DNA of 50,628 nucleotides. Origin: Brumimicrobium sp040882265 (lineage in GTDB: Bacteria > Bacteroidota > Bacteroidia > Flavobacteriales_D > Crocinitomicaceae). Position 1 is the stretch's first letter. The number at the start of each line of letters is the position of its first letter. The DNA is taken from NCBI GenBank assembly GCA_040882265.1, contig JBBEBO010000208.1:1-50628 (forward strand), written 5' to 3'. Below, in pieces: positions 25,169 to 33,638 of the stretch. The notes under the pieces are model-generated. The model had not been told where the DNA came from and searched no databases. It worked only from the letters and a program-made list of their open reading frames with translations. Position numbers and translations under genes: made by a program.

Positions 25169-25239
25169 GGTCCTGTGGCCGAGCGGTTAGGCAGTGGTCT
25201 GCAAAACCATCTACAGCGGTTCGAATCCGCTCGGGACCT
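25169..25239 (+). tRNA. tRNA-Cys (anticodon GCA)
   Basis: A 71-base cloverleaf. The acceptor stem GGTCCTG pairs with CGGGACC, the T arm contains GGTTCGAATCC, and the anticodon loop CTGCAAA holds the anticodon GCA. The discriminator base is U (T at 25239), the known identity base for tRNA-Cys. CCA is not encoded. A hairpin terminator follows directly. Confidence 0.96.
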
Positions 25240-25242
25240 CAA

Positions 25243-25277
25243 AAAACCCTGTGTTCTAAAAGGATACAGGGTTTTTT
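25243..25277 (+). terminator. Rho-independent terminator after tRNA-Cys
   Basis: AAAACCCTGT pairs with ACAGGGTTTT around a loop of about 13 bases, ending in a T run. It begins four bases after the tRNA. Confidence 0.88.
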
Positions 25278-25311
25278 TATGTAATTCTACGCATTCATAC
25301 AAGTAAAAAAG

Positions 25312-25385
25312 GTTGTTAGTTATCATTTATAGCCATGGACTAAGTCTAGTGAATACGGAATAAAGTCCACGGTTAAAGATATGAC
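25312..25385. repeat. Dispersed repeat with hairpin, related to 50525-50560
   Basis: Contains TTATCATTTATAGCCATGGA followed by CTAA, and, 25 bases on, AGTCCACGGTTAAAG. CCATGGACT and AGTCCACGG can pair in a hairpin (one G-U). The same words, TTATCATTTATAACCGTGGA and CTAA, occur inverted at 50525-50553. It is an intergenic repeat between tRNA-Cys and the beta-barrel gene. Confidence 0.65.
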
Positions 25386-25438
25386 GCCTATACAAGGCTT
25401 TCATGTTTCAATTTTGCAACAAGTATGGTGAAGCGTAA

Positions 25439-26119
25439 CTACATCCCCTTAGGCTTTTTATAACGATAGTTTTTGTGACCCCACTTATATTTTCTTTTGT
25501 GAAAGTTATTGCTTCTACCTCGTTTCTGTTGCTCTGGAATTTTATAGATCAATCCAAAGTGGTGCTGTAGTAAATCATAGTTTTCTGTATATATTTCAGG
25601 AAGCATAGAAACTTTTCCTGTTGTTCTCCATTGAACACCAACACCTCTCCAAATCATTATGTTAAATCCAGCTCCAATATTTGCACTCAACATGCTTTGG
25701 GGATTCATTACTTCTCGACCTGTATACCCGCCACCTATAAAAATAAATGGATCTATCCATTTTTGTCCCATTATAAACGCAAAACTGTATTTAAAATGTG
25801 CGTCAAATGAGAAAACTTGTCCCACTCTTCCTTTAGAGCCATTAATTGTTTTTGTGGAATCATAGGTGTTGTAACTGGCGATCATATCTAAACTCATTCC
25901 TTTTTGGAAATAGATATCTACATTCAATGATGTTGGGTAAGGCATTAAGTTCCACGTATCAGTTACGTTTAAGATGTTTTCATAACGATCTCCATCATCG
26001 TCAATAATATTCCACATCCCGCCTATCATTACTGTGTACGGTTTAATTTTTTTAAAATATTGTGCTGATACTCCTAAGGAAAAAGTAAAAACCAATAAAA
26101 TGGAAAAAATAAAACGCAT
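25439..26119 (-). CDS. Outer-membrane beta-barrel-like protein with basic tail
   Basis: A 226-residue exported protein. A signal peptide (MRFIFSILLVFTFSLGVSAQ) precedes alternating hydrophobic beta-strand patterns with aromatic girdles, such as HFKYSFAFIMGQKWIDPFIF, IGGGYTGRE and ANIGAGFNIMIWRGVGVQW. This matches a small outer-membrane beta-barrel of the OmpW/PorT-like kind. The last ~35 residues are unusually basic and aromatic (KRGRSNNFHKRKYKWGHKNY), which is odd for a barrel end and may face the periplasm. It lies 42 bases after the CotH-kinase gene on the same strand. Confidence 0.65.
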   Translation of the reverse strand: MRFIFSILLVFTFSLGVSAQYFKKIKPYTVMIGGMWNIIDDDGDRYENILNVTDTWNLMPYPTSLNVDIYFQKGMSLDMIASYNTYDSTKTINGSKGRVGQVFSFDAHFKYSFAFIMGQKWIDPFIFIGGGYTGREVMNPQSMLSANIGAGFNIMIWRGVGVQWRTTGKVSMLPEIYTENYDLLQHHFGLIYKIPEQQKRGRSNNFHKRKYKWGHKNYRYKKPKGM

Positions 26120-26161
26120 AGTAGAATAATTAACTTTAAATTCTAGTAAGTACTTGTCAGC

Positions 26162-28474
26162 TTACTTTCTTTTTCTCAACAAAGTAAACAAAAAAAGTAA
26201 TACTACTAACACTCCAGCACTTATTCCTGAGTATAAAAACACCGATTTCCAATACCTATCCTCTACTTCTTGTTTCAACAGCCTTTCGTTTGCATAACTT
26301 TTAAACCCAGGACTTGGTTTTTCCATTTTCCAGTTATTTCCATCAAAATTTGTTATTCTATAATCTATTTTAGTCCAGTTAGAAGTATCACTTTCAATCT
26401 CGGAAAAACTTTTTAACTTAAGCTTATCTACCAATTTAGAAGCAGAATCATAGAGCCGTATTTTGTCTTTTCTTTTATGTATTCCAAAAGATAGGTTTCC
26501 AATACAATCTATTTTTTCAGAAAAAGCTTTTCGAAACGCATTTGTATCTTGAGCTACAATCAAGAAATCGTTTGAGTCTAAAACAACACCTTCAGGAAAA
26601 GTAAAAGTATGTTCGTCTTTATTATCTTTTAAAATCCACCCAGAAAGGTCAATTGGTTTGTTAGAAAAATTATATATTTCTATCCAGTCATTATAGGTTG
26701 AATCATCGGGTTGAGTAGCATCAACTTCTGTGACTTGAACATTTCCTCTATAATCAGACCACGCTCTTTTTTCAAATATCGGCTCTAAATAAATGGTGTC
26801 ACTATTAAATTTCTGATATTCCTTAGTTGATTGAAAAGACAAGTTTTTCCATCCTTTAAAGTCGTAATCAAATTCAGGTTTTGCTTCAAACTGTAACGGA
26901 ATATCTTTGAAGTATTCCCCAACAAAGTTTTCTCTTAAATGCAATGTGTTAAGTTTTACAGTTCCTCCTTTTTGGATTATAACTTTAACGATAAGACTAT
27001 CTTCTAAGCCAAACCTTTCTTTTAAAAACCCTTTTAGTGTATTGGGTCTTTCTTTTGCAAAAATTCTAAGGTCGTTTAAGCTCTTATCATACCTTTTTCT
27101 TGGAACTTTCCATCTTTTTAAATGATAGTCTATTTCATCCGAAACTTCTGATTCTAGACTGTCTATTAGGTTTAAAGCTCTATTTGAATTAAAAGAGGTG
27201 TTTAATAAATCTGAAAATTGATTAATGTACAACCCTTTTATACTATCATTTTCGAGAAGTTTTCTTATTAATTGAGTTGACCATGGAGGATTTGGCCAAA
27301 CCTCTTCTTTATAAACAGTAAAATCGTTTATAGAATTTCTTTTATACCCTTGTGACCCTTCATAATTTAAACCCATGTCTAAATCATAAAAAATCCACCT
27401 CCATTTAGCAGTATCTGAGGTATGTTTATAGTATCTAATATTTCCCCCTGCATCAGTATTACCTGTATATATTTCACAAATATTATAAAGCAAATAATTA
27501 CCAATATCTATTTTACTATCCATGTATTTTAAGTCCTCCAATTTAGTTAGGTCGAGTTTGGGAACTTTATAAATAAACTTTTCATAGTCTTTTGTTGAAC
27601 CGTGCTGAGGTTCTTTCTTATGACGCATAATTATTGAACTGTCTTTAGGATAGCCAAAATGCGCTTTTACATAATGTTCATTAATTTTTTCTCTCAAATT
27701 ATATTTTCCCCAGTACTCACCATTGATATACACAATTACTGGGCGATATTCTTGAATGGCTAAACCTGTCTCTTTTACTAATTGTGTAGCATAAACATCA
27801 CGAATATGTGCTGCAATCATGTCTCCACCAGCATTTCTAAGGATAAAGTTCTTGTATTTATCAAAAGACCTTCGAGGTAATAAAGGATGTCTAAATCTAT
27901 TGTCTCCGTATTTTTTTCGAGCAAAAAGAGCAAATGATTTTTGACGCATAGAAACGCTATACCCACCAAATATTTTTATTCCAGCAGGTTGGTTTATTAC
28001 TTGTCTATTATCTTTTTCAATAAACTCAAAATGAATAGGTCGCTCCCAGTCTTTCCAGAAATTAGCTCCTATATAAGGATCTACTGTATCTGCGCAACAT
28101 CCTTTCGCATAAATTCCTTTTATAGAATCAAAGAAATTATCAGGGTCTGAAGTTATTGAAACAATTGGTAATGAATGCTTTCTTTCTGTAAAGTAAGATT
28201 GAGATAATAGTTTTTTATTTCCTTTATCGTCATAAACAAGAAAACGAAAAGCTATATTTCCATTAATGTTTAAGCTTTCTCTTACTCGATTACTAAAACG
28301 ATTGGGTGTTGTACCGTCTTTAGTATAATAAACTTTAAAACCTTCTGGAATAACAAGCTTTACTTCTTTTAAGCCAATATGAACGCCACCTTGTGGAATA
28401 AATTCTACCTTTTCTTGGGCAGTTAATCCACAAAGAATAAATAAGTTAAAAAATGTAAATAGGTATAACTTCAA
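26162..28474 (-). CDS. CotH-kinase family protein with lamin-tail domain and C-terminal membrane anchor
   Basis: A 770-residue exported protein. After a signal peptide (to about residue 19) comes a chitobiase-C-like domain (VYYTKDGTTPNRFS). A CotH-type kinase domain follows (about 90-490), with NAGGDMIAAHIRDVYATQL, INGEYWGKYNLREKINE and the metal-binding-like WIFYDLDMGLNYEG. Then comes a short bacterial repeat (FDYDFKGWKNLSF), a lamin-tail domain (about 585-690: DWIEIYNFSNKPIDLSGW), and a single C-terminal helix with basic end LLRKRK. CotH proteins in spores phosphorylate coat proteins; here the target is unknown. The membrane anchor in place of a T9SS sorting domain is notable. It lies between the anti-sigma and beta-barrel genes, on the same strand. 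Confidence 0.82.
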   Translation of the reverse strand: MKLYLFTFFNLFILCGLTAQEKVEFIPQGGVHIGLKEVKLVIPEGFKVYYTKDGTTPNRFSNRVRESLNINGNIAFRFLVYDDKGNKKLLSQSYFTERKHSLPIVSITSDPDNFFDSIKGIYAKGCCADTVDPYIGANFWKDWERPIHFEFIEKDNRQVINQPAGIKIFGGYSVSMRQKSFALFARKKYGDNRFRHPLLPRRSFDKYKNFILRNAGGDMIAAHIRDVYATQLVKETGLAIQEYRPVIVYINGEYWGKYNLREKINEHYVKAHFGYPKDSSIIMRHKKEPQHGSTKDYEKFIYKVPKLDLTKLEDLKYMDSKIDIGNYLLYNICEIYTGNTDAGGNIRYYKHTSDTAKWRWIFYDLDMGLNYEGSQGYKRNSINDFTVYKEEVWPNPPWSTQLIRKLLENDSIKGLYINQFSDLLNTSFNSNRALNLIDSLESEVSDEIDYHLKRWKVPRKRYDKSLNDLRIFAKERPNTLKGFLKERFGLEDSLIVKVIIQKGGTVKLNTLHLRENFVGEYFKDIPLQFEAKPEFDYDFKGWKNLSFQSTKEYQKFNSDTIYLEPIFEKRAWSDYRGNVQVTEVDATQPDDSTYNDWIEIYNFSNKPIDLSGWILKDNKDEHTFTFPEGVVLDSNDFLIVAQDTNAFRKAFSEKIDCIGNLSFGIHKRKDKIRLYDSASKLVDKLKLKSFSEIESDTSNWTKIDYRITNFDGNNWKMEKPSPGFKSYANERLLKQEVEDRYWKSVFLYSGISAGVLVVLLFLFTLLRKRK

Positions 28475-28544
28475 ACGACTGGCTTTATAAACTATTCATA
28501 AAAATACGAATTTAAATTATAAATAGTTGTGAATATAAAAGCTT

Positions 28545-29621
28545 CTAGTTAATAGACCTTCGAATACTGAGTCGCTGATATTTATTAATAACGTTTCCTG
28601 CGGCGTCTTTTGCCATTATGATATAAACATAACTTCCCTCAGGGACTGATTTGCCTTTATTGTCAATTCCCATCCATTTAAAATCAGGATCTGTTGTTGA
28701 ATATATAAGTTCTTGTTGTTCATTAAAAACGTTAAGTTGAAATTCAACTAGTCCTTCATGTTCTATAAATAATTCATCATTAGAACCGTCGTTATTTGGA
28801 GTAAATGTATTAGGTGTTTTTGTTATTTTACCTTCCACATTAACAATAACTTCTAGTTGTTTTTCAATAGATTCTTCTTCACCATAAACTGTGACTGTAA
28901 CAATATATTTACCTGCTTTATCATAGAAATGTTCAGGGTTAATTTTATCAGAAAAATCACCATCACCAAATGACCAAGACACAGCTGATGCATTATCACT
29001 TAACACATTAAACTTAACATATTGGTTTTTTTGGTCTTCTATTATAGCATCTGCGTTTAATGGCTGAGGTTTCTCCGTTTCTTCTTCTTTGAGTTGTTCA
29101 ACCTCTTCTTTCACAGCTGGTGTTTTCTCCGTTTGTTTATCTTCTTCTTTTTGTTGTTTAGGCTCTTCGCTAGTTATTGAAGAGTCTATTTCAATTTTTT
29201 CTGTATTAATTTTAACGTCTTTATCTCTAACTACATTATCTTTCGTTTCACTTTTTTCAGAACCAGTATCTTTTGATGAAATTACATGTTTATTTGAGTT
29301 TGATTTAGGCTCTTCTTTTTCATCTAATTCTGGTTGAGTTTGATCTGAAGGGTCTTCATTTATTACATTTTGAACAACTTTATCTTCTTTTTTAGGTTCT
29401 TTTTCATTATCCGAAAACACAAGTACTGAACCAACAATAGCTACAGATCCAACAACTACTCCAATGATTGTTTTCAATAAAACAGACATACCACCAGCCC
29501 CTGCTGCACTTGCACCACCTAGTCCCGATTGGATTCCATTCCACAAACTAGGGTCAACTTTAGCTTCGTAGTTACCTAGTTCTTTTTGAAATAATTCTTT
29601 TATGTAGTCTTTATCGCTCAA
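28545..29621 (-). CDS. Anti-sigma-like membrane protein with PKD and CHU_C domains
   Basis: A 358-residue single-pass protein. A short cytoplasmic N-terminus (DYIKELFQKELGNYEAKVDP, then SLWNGI) resembles anti-sigma-type N-termini in this phylum. A membrane helix lies at about 45-70. A Glu/Lys-rich linker (70-195) leads to a PKD domain (AVSWSFGDGDFSD, about 200-265) and a gliding-motility C-terminal (CHU_C) domain (NTFTPNNDGSNDELFIEH to SIRR). CHU_C is normally a T9SS type B sorting signal on secreted proteins; here there is no signal peptide. It starts with TTG inside the end of the sigma gene (11-base overlap). The pair is most simply a sigma factor and its membrane regulator. Confidence 0.78.
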   Translation of the reverse strand: MSDKDYIKELFQKELGNYEAKVDPSLWNGIQSGLGGASAAGAGGMSVLLKTIIGVVVGSVAIVGSVLVFSDNEKEPKKEDKVVQNVINEDPSDQTQPELDEKEEPKSNSNKHVISSKDTGSEKSETKDNVVRDKDVKINTEKIEIDSSITSEEPKQQKEEDKQTEKTPAVKEEVEQLKEEETEKPQPLNADAIIEDQKNQYVKFNVLSDNASAVSWSFGDGDFSDKINPEHFYDKAGKYIVTVTVYGEEESIEKQLEVIVNVEGKITKTPNTFTPNNDGSNDELFIEHEGLVEFQLNVFNEQQELIYSTTDPDFKWMGIDNKGKSVPEGSYVYIIMAKDAAGNVINKYQRLSIRRSIN

Positions 29622-30153
29622 TTTTATACTTAATTAATAATTCTTTTAAAGCATTTCGTGCTCTTGAATACTGAGATTTTGATGTGTTTTCAGTTATTCC
29701 CAACTGATCCGCAATTTCTTTGTGACTATATCCTTCTATTGCAAATAAGTTAAAAACAGCTCTATAACCTTCGGGTAAACTTTGTACTAATTTCATTAAA
29801 CTTTCTGCTTGTAAAACCTCTTCAGCATTACTTTTTTCTTCTAATTCAAAAAAACCACCATCATCATCTATTTCAATATCACTCTGTCTTTTTTTATTTT
29901 TTCTAATTTGATCCAGAGAAGTGTTTACAATAATTCGTCGCACCCAACCTTCTAAAGAACCATTATGTTCAAACTTATGTATGTTTTTAAACACCTTAAT
30001 AAATGCATCCTGTAAAACATCATCAGCACGTTCTTTATCTTTAATATATCGCAGTATTACCCCCAACATTTTTGGGGCAAAACGATCAAAAAAGAGTCGT
30101 TGTGCTTTTGCATTTCCGGAAACACATTCCTTTACCAGCGTTTCATCATCCAT
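29611..30153 (-). CDS. ECF-type RNA polymerase sigma factor
   Basis: A 180-residue sigma-70 family factor of the extracytoplasmic-function group. Region 2 includes AQRLFFDRFAPKMLGVILRY, KERADDVLQDAFIKVFKN and GSLEGWVRRIIVNTSLD. Region 4 includes LPEGYRAVFNLFAIEGYSHK, EIADQLGI and SKSQYSRARNALKEL, the helix-turn-helix for -35 recognition. It overlaps the anti-sigma-like gene by 11 bases, so translation of the two is probably coupled. It is divergent from the TlpA-like lipoprotein gene. Its regulon is unknown; the CotH and barrel genes downstream could be co-transcribed. Confidence 0.93.
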   Translation of the reverse strand: MDDETLVKECVSGNAKAQRLFFDRFAPKMLGVILRYIKDKERADDVLQDAFIKVFKNIHKFEHNGSLEGWVRRIIVNTSLDQIRKNKKRQSDIEIDDDGGFFELEEKSNAEEVLQAESLMKLVQSLPEGYRAVFNLFAIEGYSHKEIADQLGITENTSKSQYSRARNALKELLIKYKIER

Positions 30154-30218
30154 AAAATTTATCGACTTTAAGACTGTAATATTACATAAAAGGTTGCACC
30201 AATATTAAATGAAGGTTT

Positions 30219-30226
30219 TACTTTTG
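30219..30226 (+). promoter_or_regulatory. Promoter (-33 TTG, -7 TACTTTTG) for the TlpA-like lipoprotein gene
   Basis: TACTTTTG fits TAnnTTTG. A TTG at 30194-30196 lies 22 bases upstream, an acceptable -33 spacing. The start codon is at 30244. Confidence 0.6.
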
Positions 30227-30243
30227 TCTAAAAACATCCTTTT

Positions 30244-31476
30244 ATGAGATTCATTTCACAATGTTTAATTCTTTTGTCATTTATTCTTTTTTACTCTTGT
30301 ACTACTGATAATAATAAATTAACTGAAGAAAAAACACCTTTAAAAAATTATTGGAGTGCTTTTCTCCAACTTAATGGAGATAAACAATTACCTTTTTTAA
30401 TATCTATAAATAAAGATAGCACAGACTTTCAAATATATAATGACGAAGAGGTTATTAAATTAACCAATAAAATGATAAAAGGAGATAGCTTAATTTACGA
30501 ATTTGACACCTATAATAATTACCTAATACTAAAAATTGAAGAAAAAACAATACAAGGCTATTTTGTCCAACCAGATAGAACTAATCATAAACGCATCCCT
30601 TTATTTGCTAAAAAACAGGGTAAAAATAAACCAAAAGAAGGTTTTAATACAACCTCATCAGTAGACGGTAAATGGAAAGTAAATTTTAATGCATATAAAG
30701 ATGATTTTTACCCTGCAATTGGTAAGTTTAATCAAAGAAAAAACGGTAGAATTACAGGTACATTTATGACTGAAACAGGTGACTATCGTTTTTTAGACGG
30801 TTATTTAAGTGGTCAAAACCTTACACTATCTACTTTCGACGGTTCACATGCATTTTTATTTGAAGCTAAGGTTAAAGGTGATAGCTTAAAAGGAAGTTTT
30901 TATTCAGGGAGCCATTGGAAAACCAATTGGGTTGCACAAAAAAATGATACATTTAGATTAAGTGATCCAAATGAATTAACCTATTTGGTAAAAGATACTT
31001 TCAAATTTGAGTTTCCTACAGTAGATAATGATCCTTATTTTTATCCAAATAAAGACTTGCAGGGAAAGATCACAATAATTCAAATCTTAGGTACGTGGTG
31101 CCCAAATTGTATGGATGAAACAAATTTTTACAAAGACTTATATGATAAATATCACAATCAAGGATTAGAAATTATAGGTGTTGCGTATGAATACCCTTCT
31201 GTATTTGAAAAACAAGTTGAACGTGTGAATAATTACACAAAAGCTCTCGAAGTTCCTTATTCAATATTAATAGGAGGCAAAGCTAGTAAATCAAAAGCCG
31301 CTAGTGATTTCAATATGTTAAACGATGTAAGCTCTTTTCCAACATCAATTTTTATTAATAAAAAAGGAGAAGTAGTAAAAATTCATACTGGTTTTAATGG
31401 TCCGGGAACAGGAGATGTTTATGATGAATACGTTAAAAAAACAACTGATCTTATTGTTAAATTAATAAATGAATAA
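30244..31476 (+). CDS. TlpA-like thioredoxin-fold lipoprotein
   Basis: A 410-residue lipoprotein. The N-terminus has a lipobox (ILFYSC at about residue 19), so it should be anchored to a membrane by its Cys. Residues about 40-250 form a beta-rich region similar to the N-terminal part of Bacteroidota TlpA/DUF4369-like proteins. The C-terminal ~150 residues are a thioredoxin-like domain with the redox motif GTWCPNC (about residues 284-290) and a cis-proline loop (SFPTSIFINKKG). It probably acts as a periplasmic thiol:disulfide oxidoreductase. It is divergent from the ECF sigma gene and convergent with the M23 peptidase gene. Confidence 0.88.
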   Translation: MRFISQCLILLSFILFYSCTTDNNKLTEEKTPLKNYWSAFLQLNGDKQLPFLISINKDSTDFQIYNDEEVIKLTNKMIKGDSLIYEFDTYNNYLILKIEEKTIQGYFVQPDRTNHKRIPLFAKKQGKNKPKEGFNTTSSVDGKWKVNFNAYKDDFYPAIGKFNQRKNGRITGTFMTETGDYRFLDGYLSGQNLTLSTFDGSHAFLFEAKVKGDSLKGSFYSGSHWKTNWVAQKNDTFRLSDPNELTYLVKDTFKFEFPTVDNDPYFYPNKDLQGKITIIQILGTWCPNCMDETNFYKDLYDKYHNQGLEIIGVAYEYPSVFEKQVERVNNYTKALEVPYSILIGGKASKSKAASDFNMLNDVSSFPTSIFINKKGEVVKIHTGFNGPGTGDVYDEYVKKTTDLIVKLINE

Positions 31477-31480
31477 CCCT

Positions 31481-32155
31481 TTATAATCCTAATAATAGAT
31501 TGGGATCTGGACAGTTATTCATATAAAAAGAGCGTTTGTCTTCATTACAAACACCTGGATAATCTCCCTTATTAAGCTCTAAATCTTTAATTATTTGAAA
31601 GTGTAGGTGCGGTGCATAGTTGCCATTTACTTTATCATCACCAATCTGAGCTATAATGTCCCCTTTTTTTATTTTATCTCCAACAGATAAACAATCAATA
31701 CTCTCTTCTGATAAATGTCCATAAAGTGTAAAGAAAAAATAATTATCTAACTTATGTTTCAATATAATAGTTGGTCCATAATCTCCAAAATTTAGATTAT
31801 TCTTAAAGCTATGAATTTCAGCATTTAAAGGAGATAATACGTTTGTATTTACAGGGCACCACAAGTCTATACCCAAGTGGATATTTCTCTTATTATCACT
31901 GTTAAAATGATCACTTCTCTCGTAGAGGTTACGTTTTTCTAAATAACCGCCATACGCTACTTTTTTCTTGTTTAGAATTAGATTATTCTTTATAAAATCA
32001 TCCATAAGTTTAGGGTGGTAAATATCAATTTTATCTAATAATTTACTTTTTACAGATAAATCAATAAAAATATAATCTGAATGATTTAAAAACTCAACAA
32101 CTGGATTAAAACCTCTAAAATGATTTCTTAAACTCCTTTCTAAAGAAATAGACAC
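31481..32155 (-). CDS. M23-family metallopeptidase-like protein
   Basis: A 224-residue protein with a LytM/M23 peptidase domain. The zinc ligands are visible as HLGIDLW (about residues 92-98), with YGHLS and HLHFQI (about residues 185-190) completing the site. M23 enzymes cut peptidoglycan cross-links or interpeptide bonds. No signal peptide is evident, which is unusual for a peptidoglycan enzyme, though similar leaderless proteins occur in this phylum. It lies nine bases after the LytTR regulator gene, with which it is probably co-transcribed. Confidence 0.8.
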   Translation of the reverse strand: MSISLERSLRNHFRGFNPVVEFLNHSDYIFIDLSVKSKLLDKIDIYHPKLMDDFIKNNLILNKKKVAYGGYLEKRNLYERSDHFNSDNKRNIHLGIDLWCPVNTNVLSPLNAEIHSFKNNLNFGDYGPTIILKHKLDNYFFFTLYGHLSEESIDCLSVGDKIKKGDIIAQIGDDKVNGNYAPHLHFQIIKDLELNKGDYPGVCNEDKRSFYMNNCPDPNLLLGL

Positions 32156-32164
32156 GTTTAAAAT

Positions 32165-32917
32165 TTAGACGAGATTAATTTTTTTAACAAGTTGATCCTT
32201 ATACGATCCACCAATTGGAATTAGTTTTTTATCTTTTTCGAGCTGTAGGTTTGGATATTCAATAGTTGCAACTTTATCTAATCTAACAATAAACGAGCGA
32301 TGAACTCTTATAAAGTCATCATCTCCAAGTTTTCTTTCTATATCTTTCATTGTAGAATGAATAGTATAGCGTTTATCTAAGGTATTAATGACAACATAAT
32401 CTTTAAGTGCTTCAACAAAATAAATATCCTTCGTATTTAACTTCACCAAACGAGAATTTGATTTAACAAAAATAAATTCTCTAGATTCTTTACCTTCAAC
32501 TAATGAGTAGAGTAAATCGCGTTCCTTTTCAACTTCTTTTTCTTTTTTATGCTTATAAAGCGCCATTTCGATAGAAGTATGCAAATCTATCTCCTTAAAA
32601 GGTTTAATTATATAACCATAAGGTTCGGTTATTTTTGCTTTTTCAAGTGTTGCTTCATCGGCATAAGCTGTAAGAAATATTACGGGTATATTGTGTTCCC
32701 TTTTTATTATCTCAGCAGCCTCAATACCATTCATATCACCTTTAAGCATAATATCCATCAATACAATACTTGGCTTTTCTTCAGATGCTAAAGTGATAGC
32801 TTTTTCACCTGTGGCTGCAGCACCACTTATTACATACCCGAGTCTTTTTAAACTATGTTGGATATCCTTTGAAACGATCGACTCGTCCTCAACTACTAAA
32901 ACTTTAATTTTTGACAT
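32165..32917 (-). CDS. LytTR-family response regulator
   Basis: A 250-residue two-component regulator. The receiver domain (residues 1-120) has the acidic pocket EDES, the phosphoacceptor Asp in VLMDIMLKGDMNG (about residue 55), and the conserved Thr and Lys in FLTAYAD and IIKPF. A helical linker (KHKKEKEVEKERDLLYSLVEG) leads to a LytTR DNA-binding domain (about 150-248: FVEALKDYVVIN...DDDFIRVHRSFIVRLD). No histidine kinase gene is adjacent. It probably forms an operon with the M23 peptidase gene. Confidence 0.93.
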   Translation of the reverse strand: MSKIKVLVVEDESIVSKDIQHSLKRLGYVISGAAATGEKAITLASEEKPSIVLMDIMLKGDMNGIEAAEIIKREHNIPVIFLTAYADEATLEKAKITEPYGYIIKPFKEIDLHTSIEMALYKHKKEKEVEKERDLLYSLVEGKESREFIFVKSNSRLVKLNTKDIYFVEALKDYVVINTLDKRYTIHSTMKDIERKLGDDDFIRVHRSFIVRLDKVATIEYPNLQLEKDKKLIPIGGSYKDQLVKKINLV

Positions 32918-32940
32918 ATATATATAAACCTAATGTTCAA

Positions 32941-32948
32941 CAAAATTA
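32941..32948 (-). promoter_or_regulatory. -7 promoter element (TAATTTTG) for the LytTR regulator gene
   Basis: On the minus strand TAATTTTG fits TAnnTTTG and lies 24 bases before the regulator ATG. Confidence 0.45.
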
Positions 32949-33617
32949 AGTGTTTTAATTAATTAACACTACTTTATAGACTATGAATTTACAAAATAGT
33001 TCGACAAATCAATTATTTTATAAGATATAATTTATTGGTAGCTTTATAAATAACTTAAAAACACATTAAATCTTCCACTAAGATATGGATTTAAAAATGA
33101 AAAAATAAATAATTAAAGTTCCTCTTTTTATAATATAATAATTTTTAAAGAAAAGATTTTTAAAGAAATTTATTATTATTATTAAGGTGTTAGTATAGTT
33201 ATTAAATAAAGTTCTTTTTACTTGCTTTTTTTGATGTAAACAAATTTGCTAGTATTATTAACAAGTTATCATTAAATAAAAAGTTGTTTTTAAAGGGTTT
33301 GTTATAGTTATAAACAAATGTCTTAATTATATGTTAGCTAACAACTTTTAAATAAAAATATGTAAATACGAACTTATAAGTATGTGTATAAATACCTTCT
33401 AAAATTTATAACTTTCACTTTGATATTAAATTTATGATTTTGATTGGAAAATTAATTTAAATATCCAAATCATAGTTATTGAAAAGAATGAACAGCTATT
33501 AACAAAAAGGAAAATTATTATGTCAACAACTTATTATTAAAAAACCTTTAAAAACGCTGTTTAATAAAAAGTGTAAAACTCTAGTTGTTTATAAGTAATC
33601 CTCTTTGTTAATAACGT

Positions 33618-33625
33618 TAAATTTG
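33618..33625 (+). promoter_or_regulatory. -7 promoter element (TAAATTTG) for rpiB
   Basis: TAAATTTG fits TAnnTTTG and ends 13 bases before the rpiB ATG. Confidence 0.5.
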
Positions 33626-33638
33626 TAAAAAAATAAAA

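Larger units (their letters stand above)
32918..33638. other. 700-bp gene-free, very AT-rich region (candidate origin or regulatory region)
   Basis: By hand count 32941-33600 is about 18% G+C, much lower than the flanking genes. It has no ORF of note. It holds several words one base off the DnaA box TTATNCACA: TTATTAACA near 33256, TTATAAACA near 33308, TATTAACA near 33497, and the reverse-strand TGTTTATAA near 33587 and TGTTAATAA near 33606. A short palindrome GTTAGCTAAC lies near 33333. It ends with the rpiB promoter. A replication-origin role is possible but unproven. Confidence 0.45.

Noticed and set aside
31481..32917. LytTR regulator plus M23 peptidase as a two-component lysis system
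   Set aside because: No sensor kinase or holin-like gene nearby; only operon proximity supports it.
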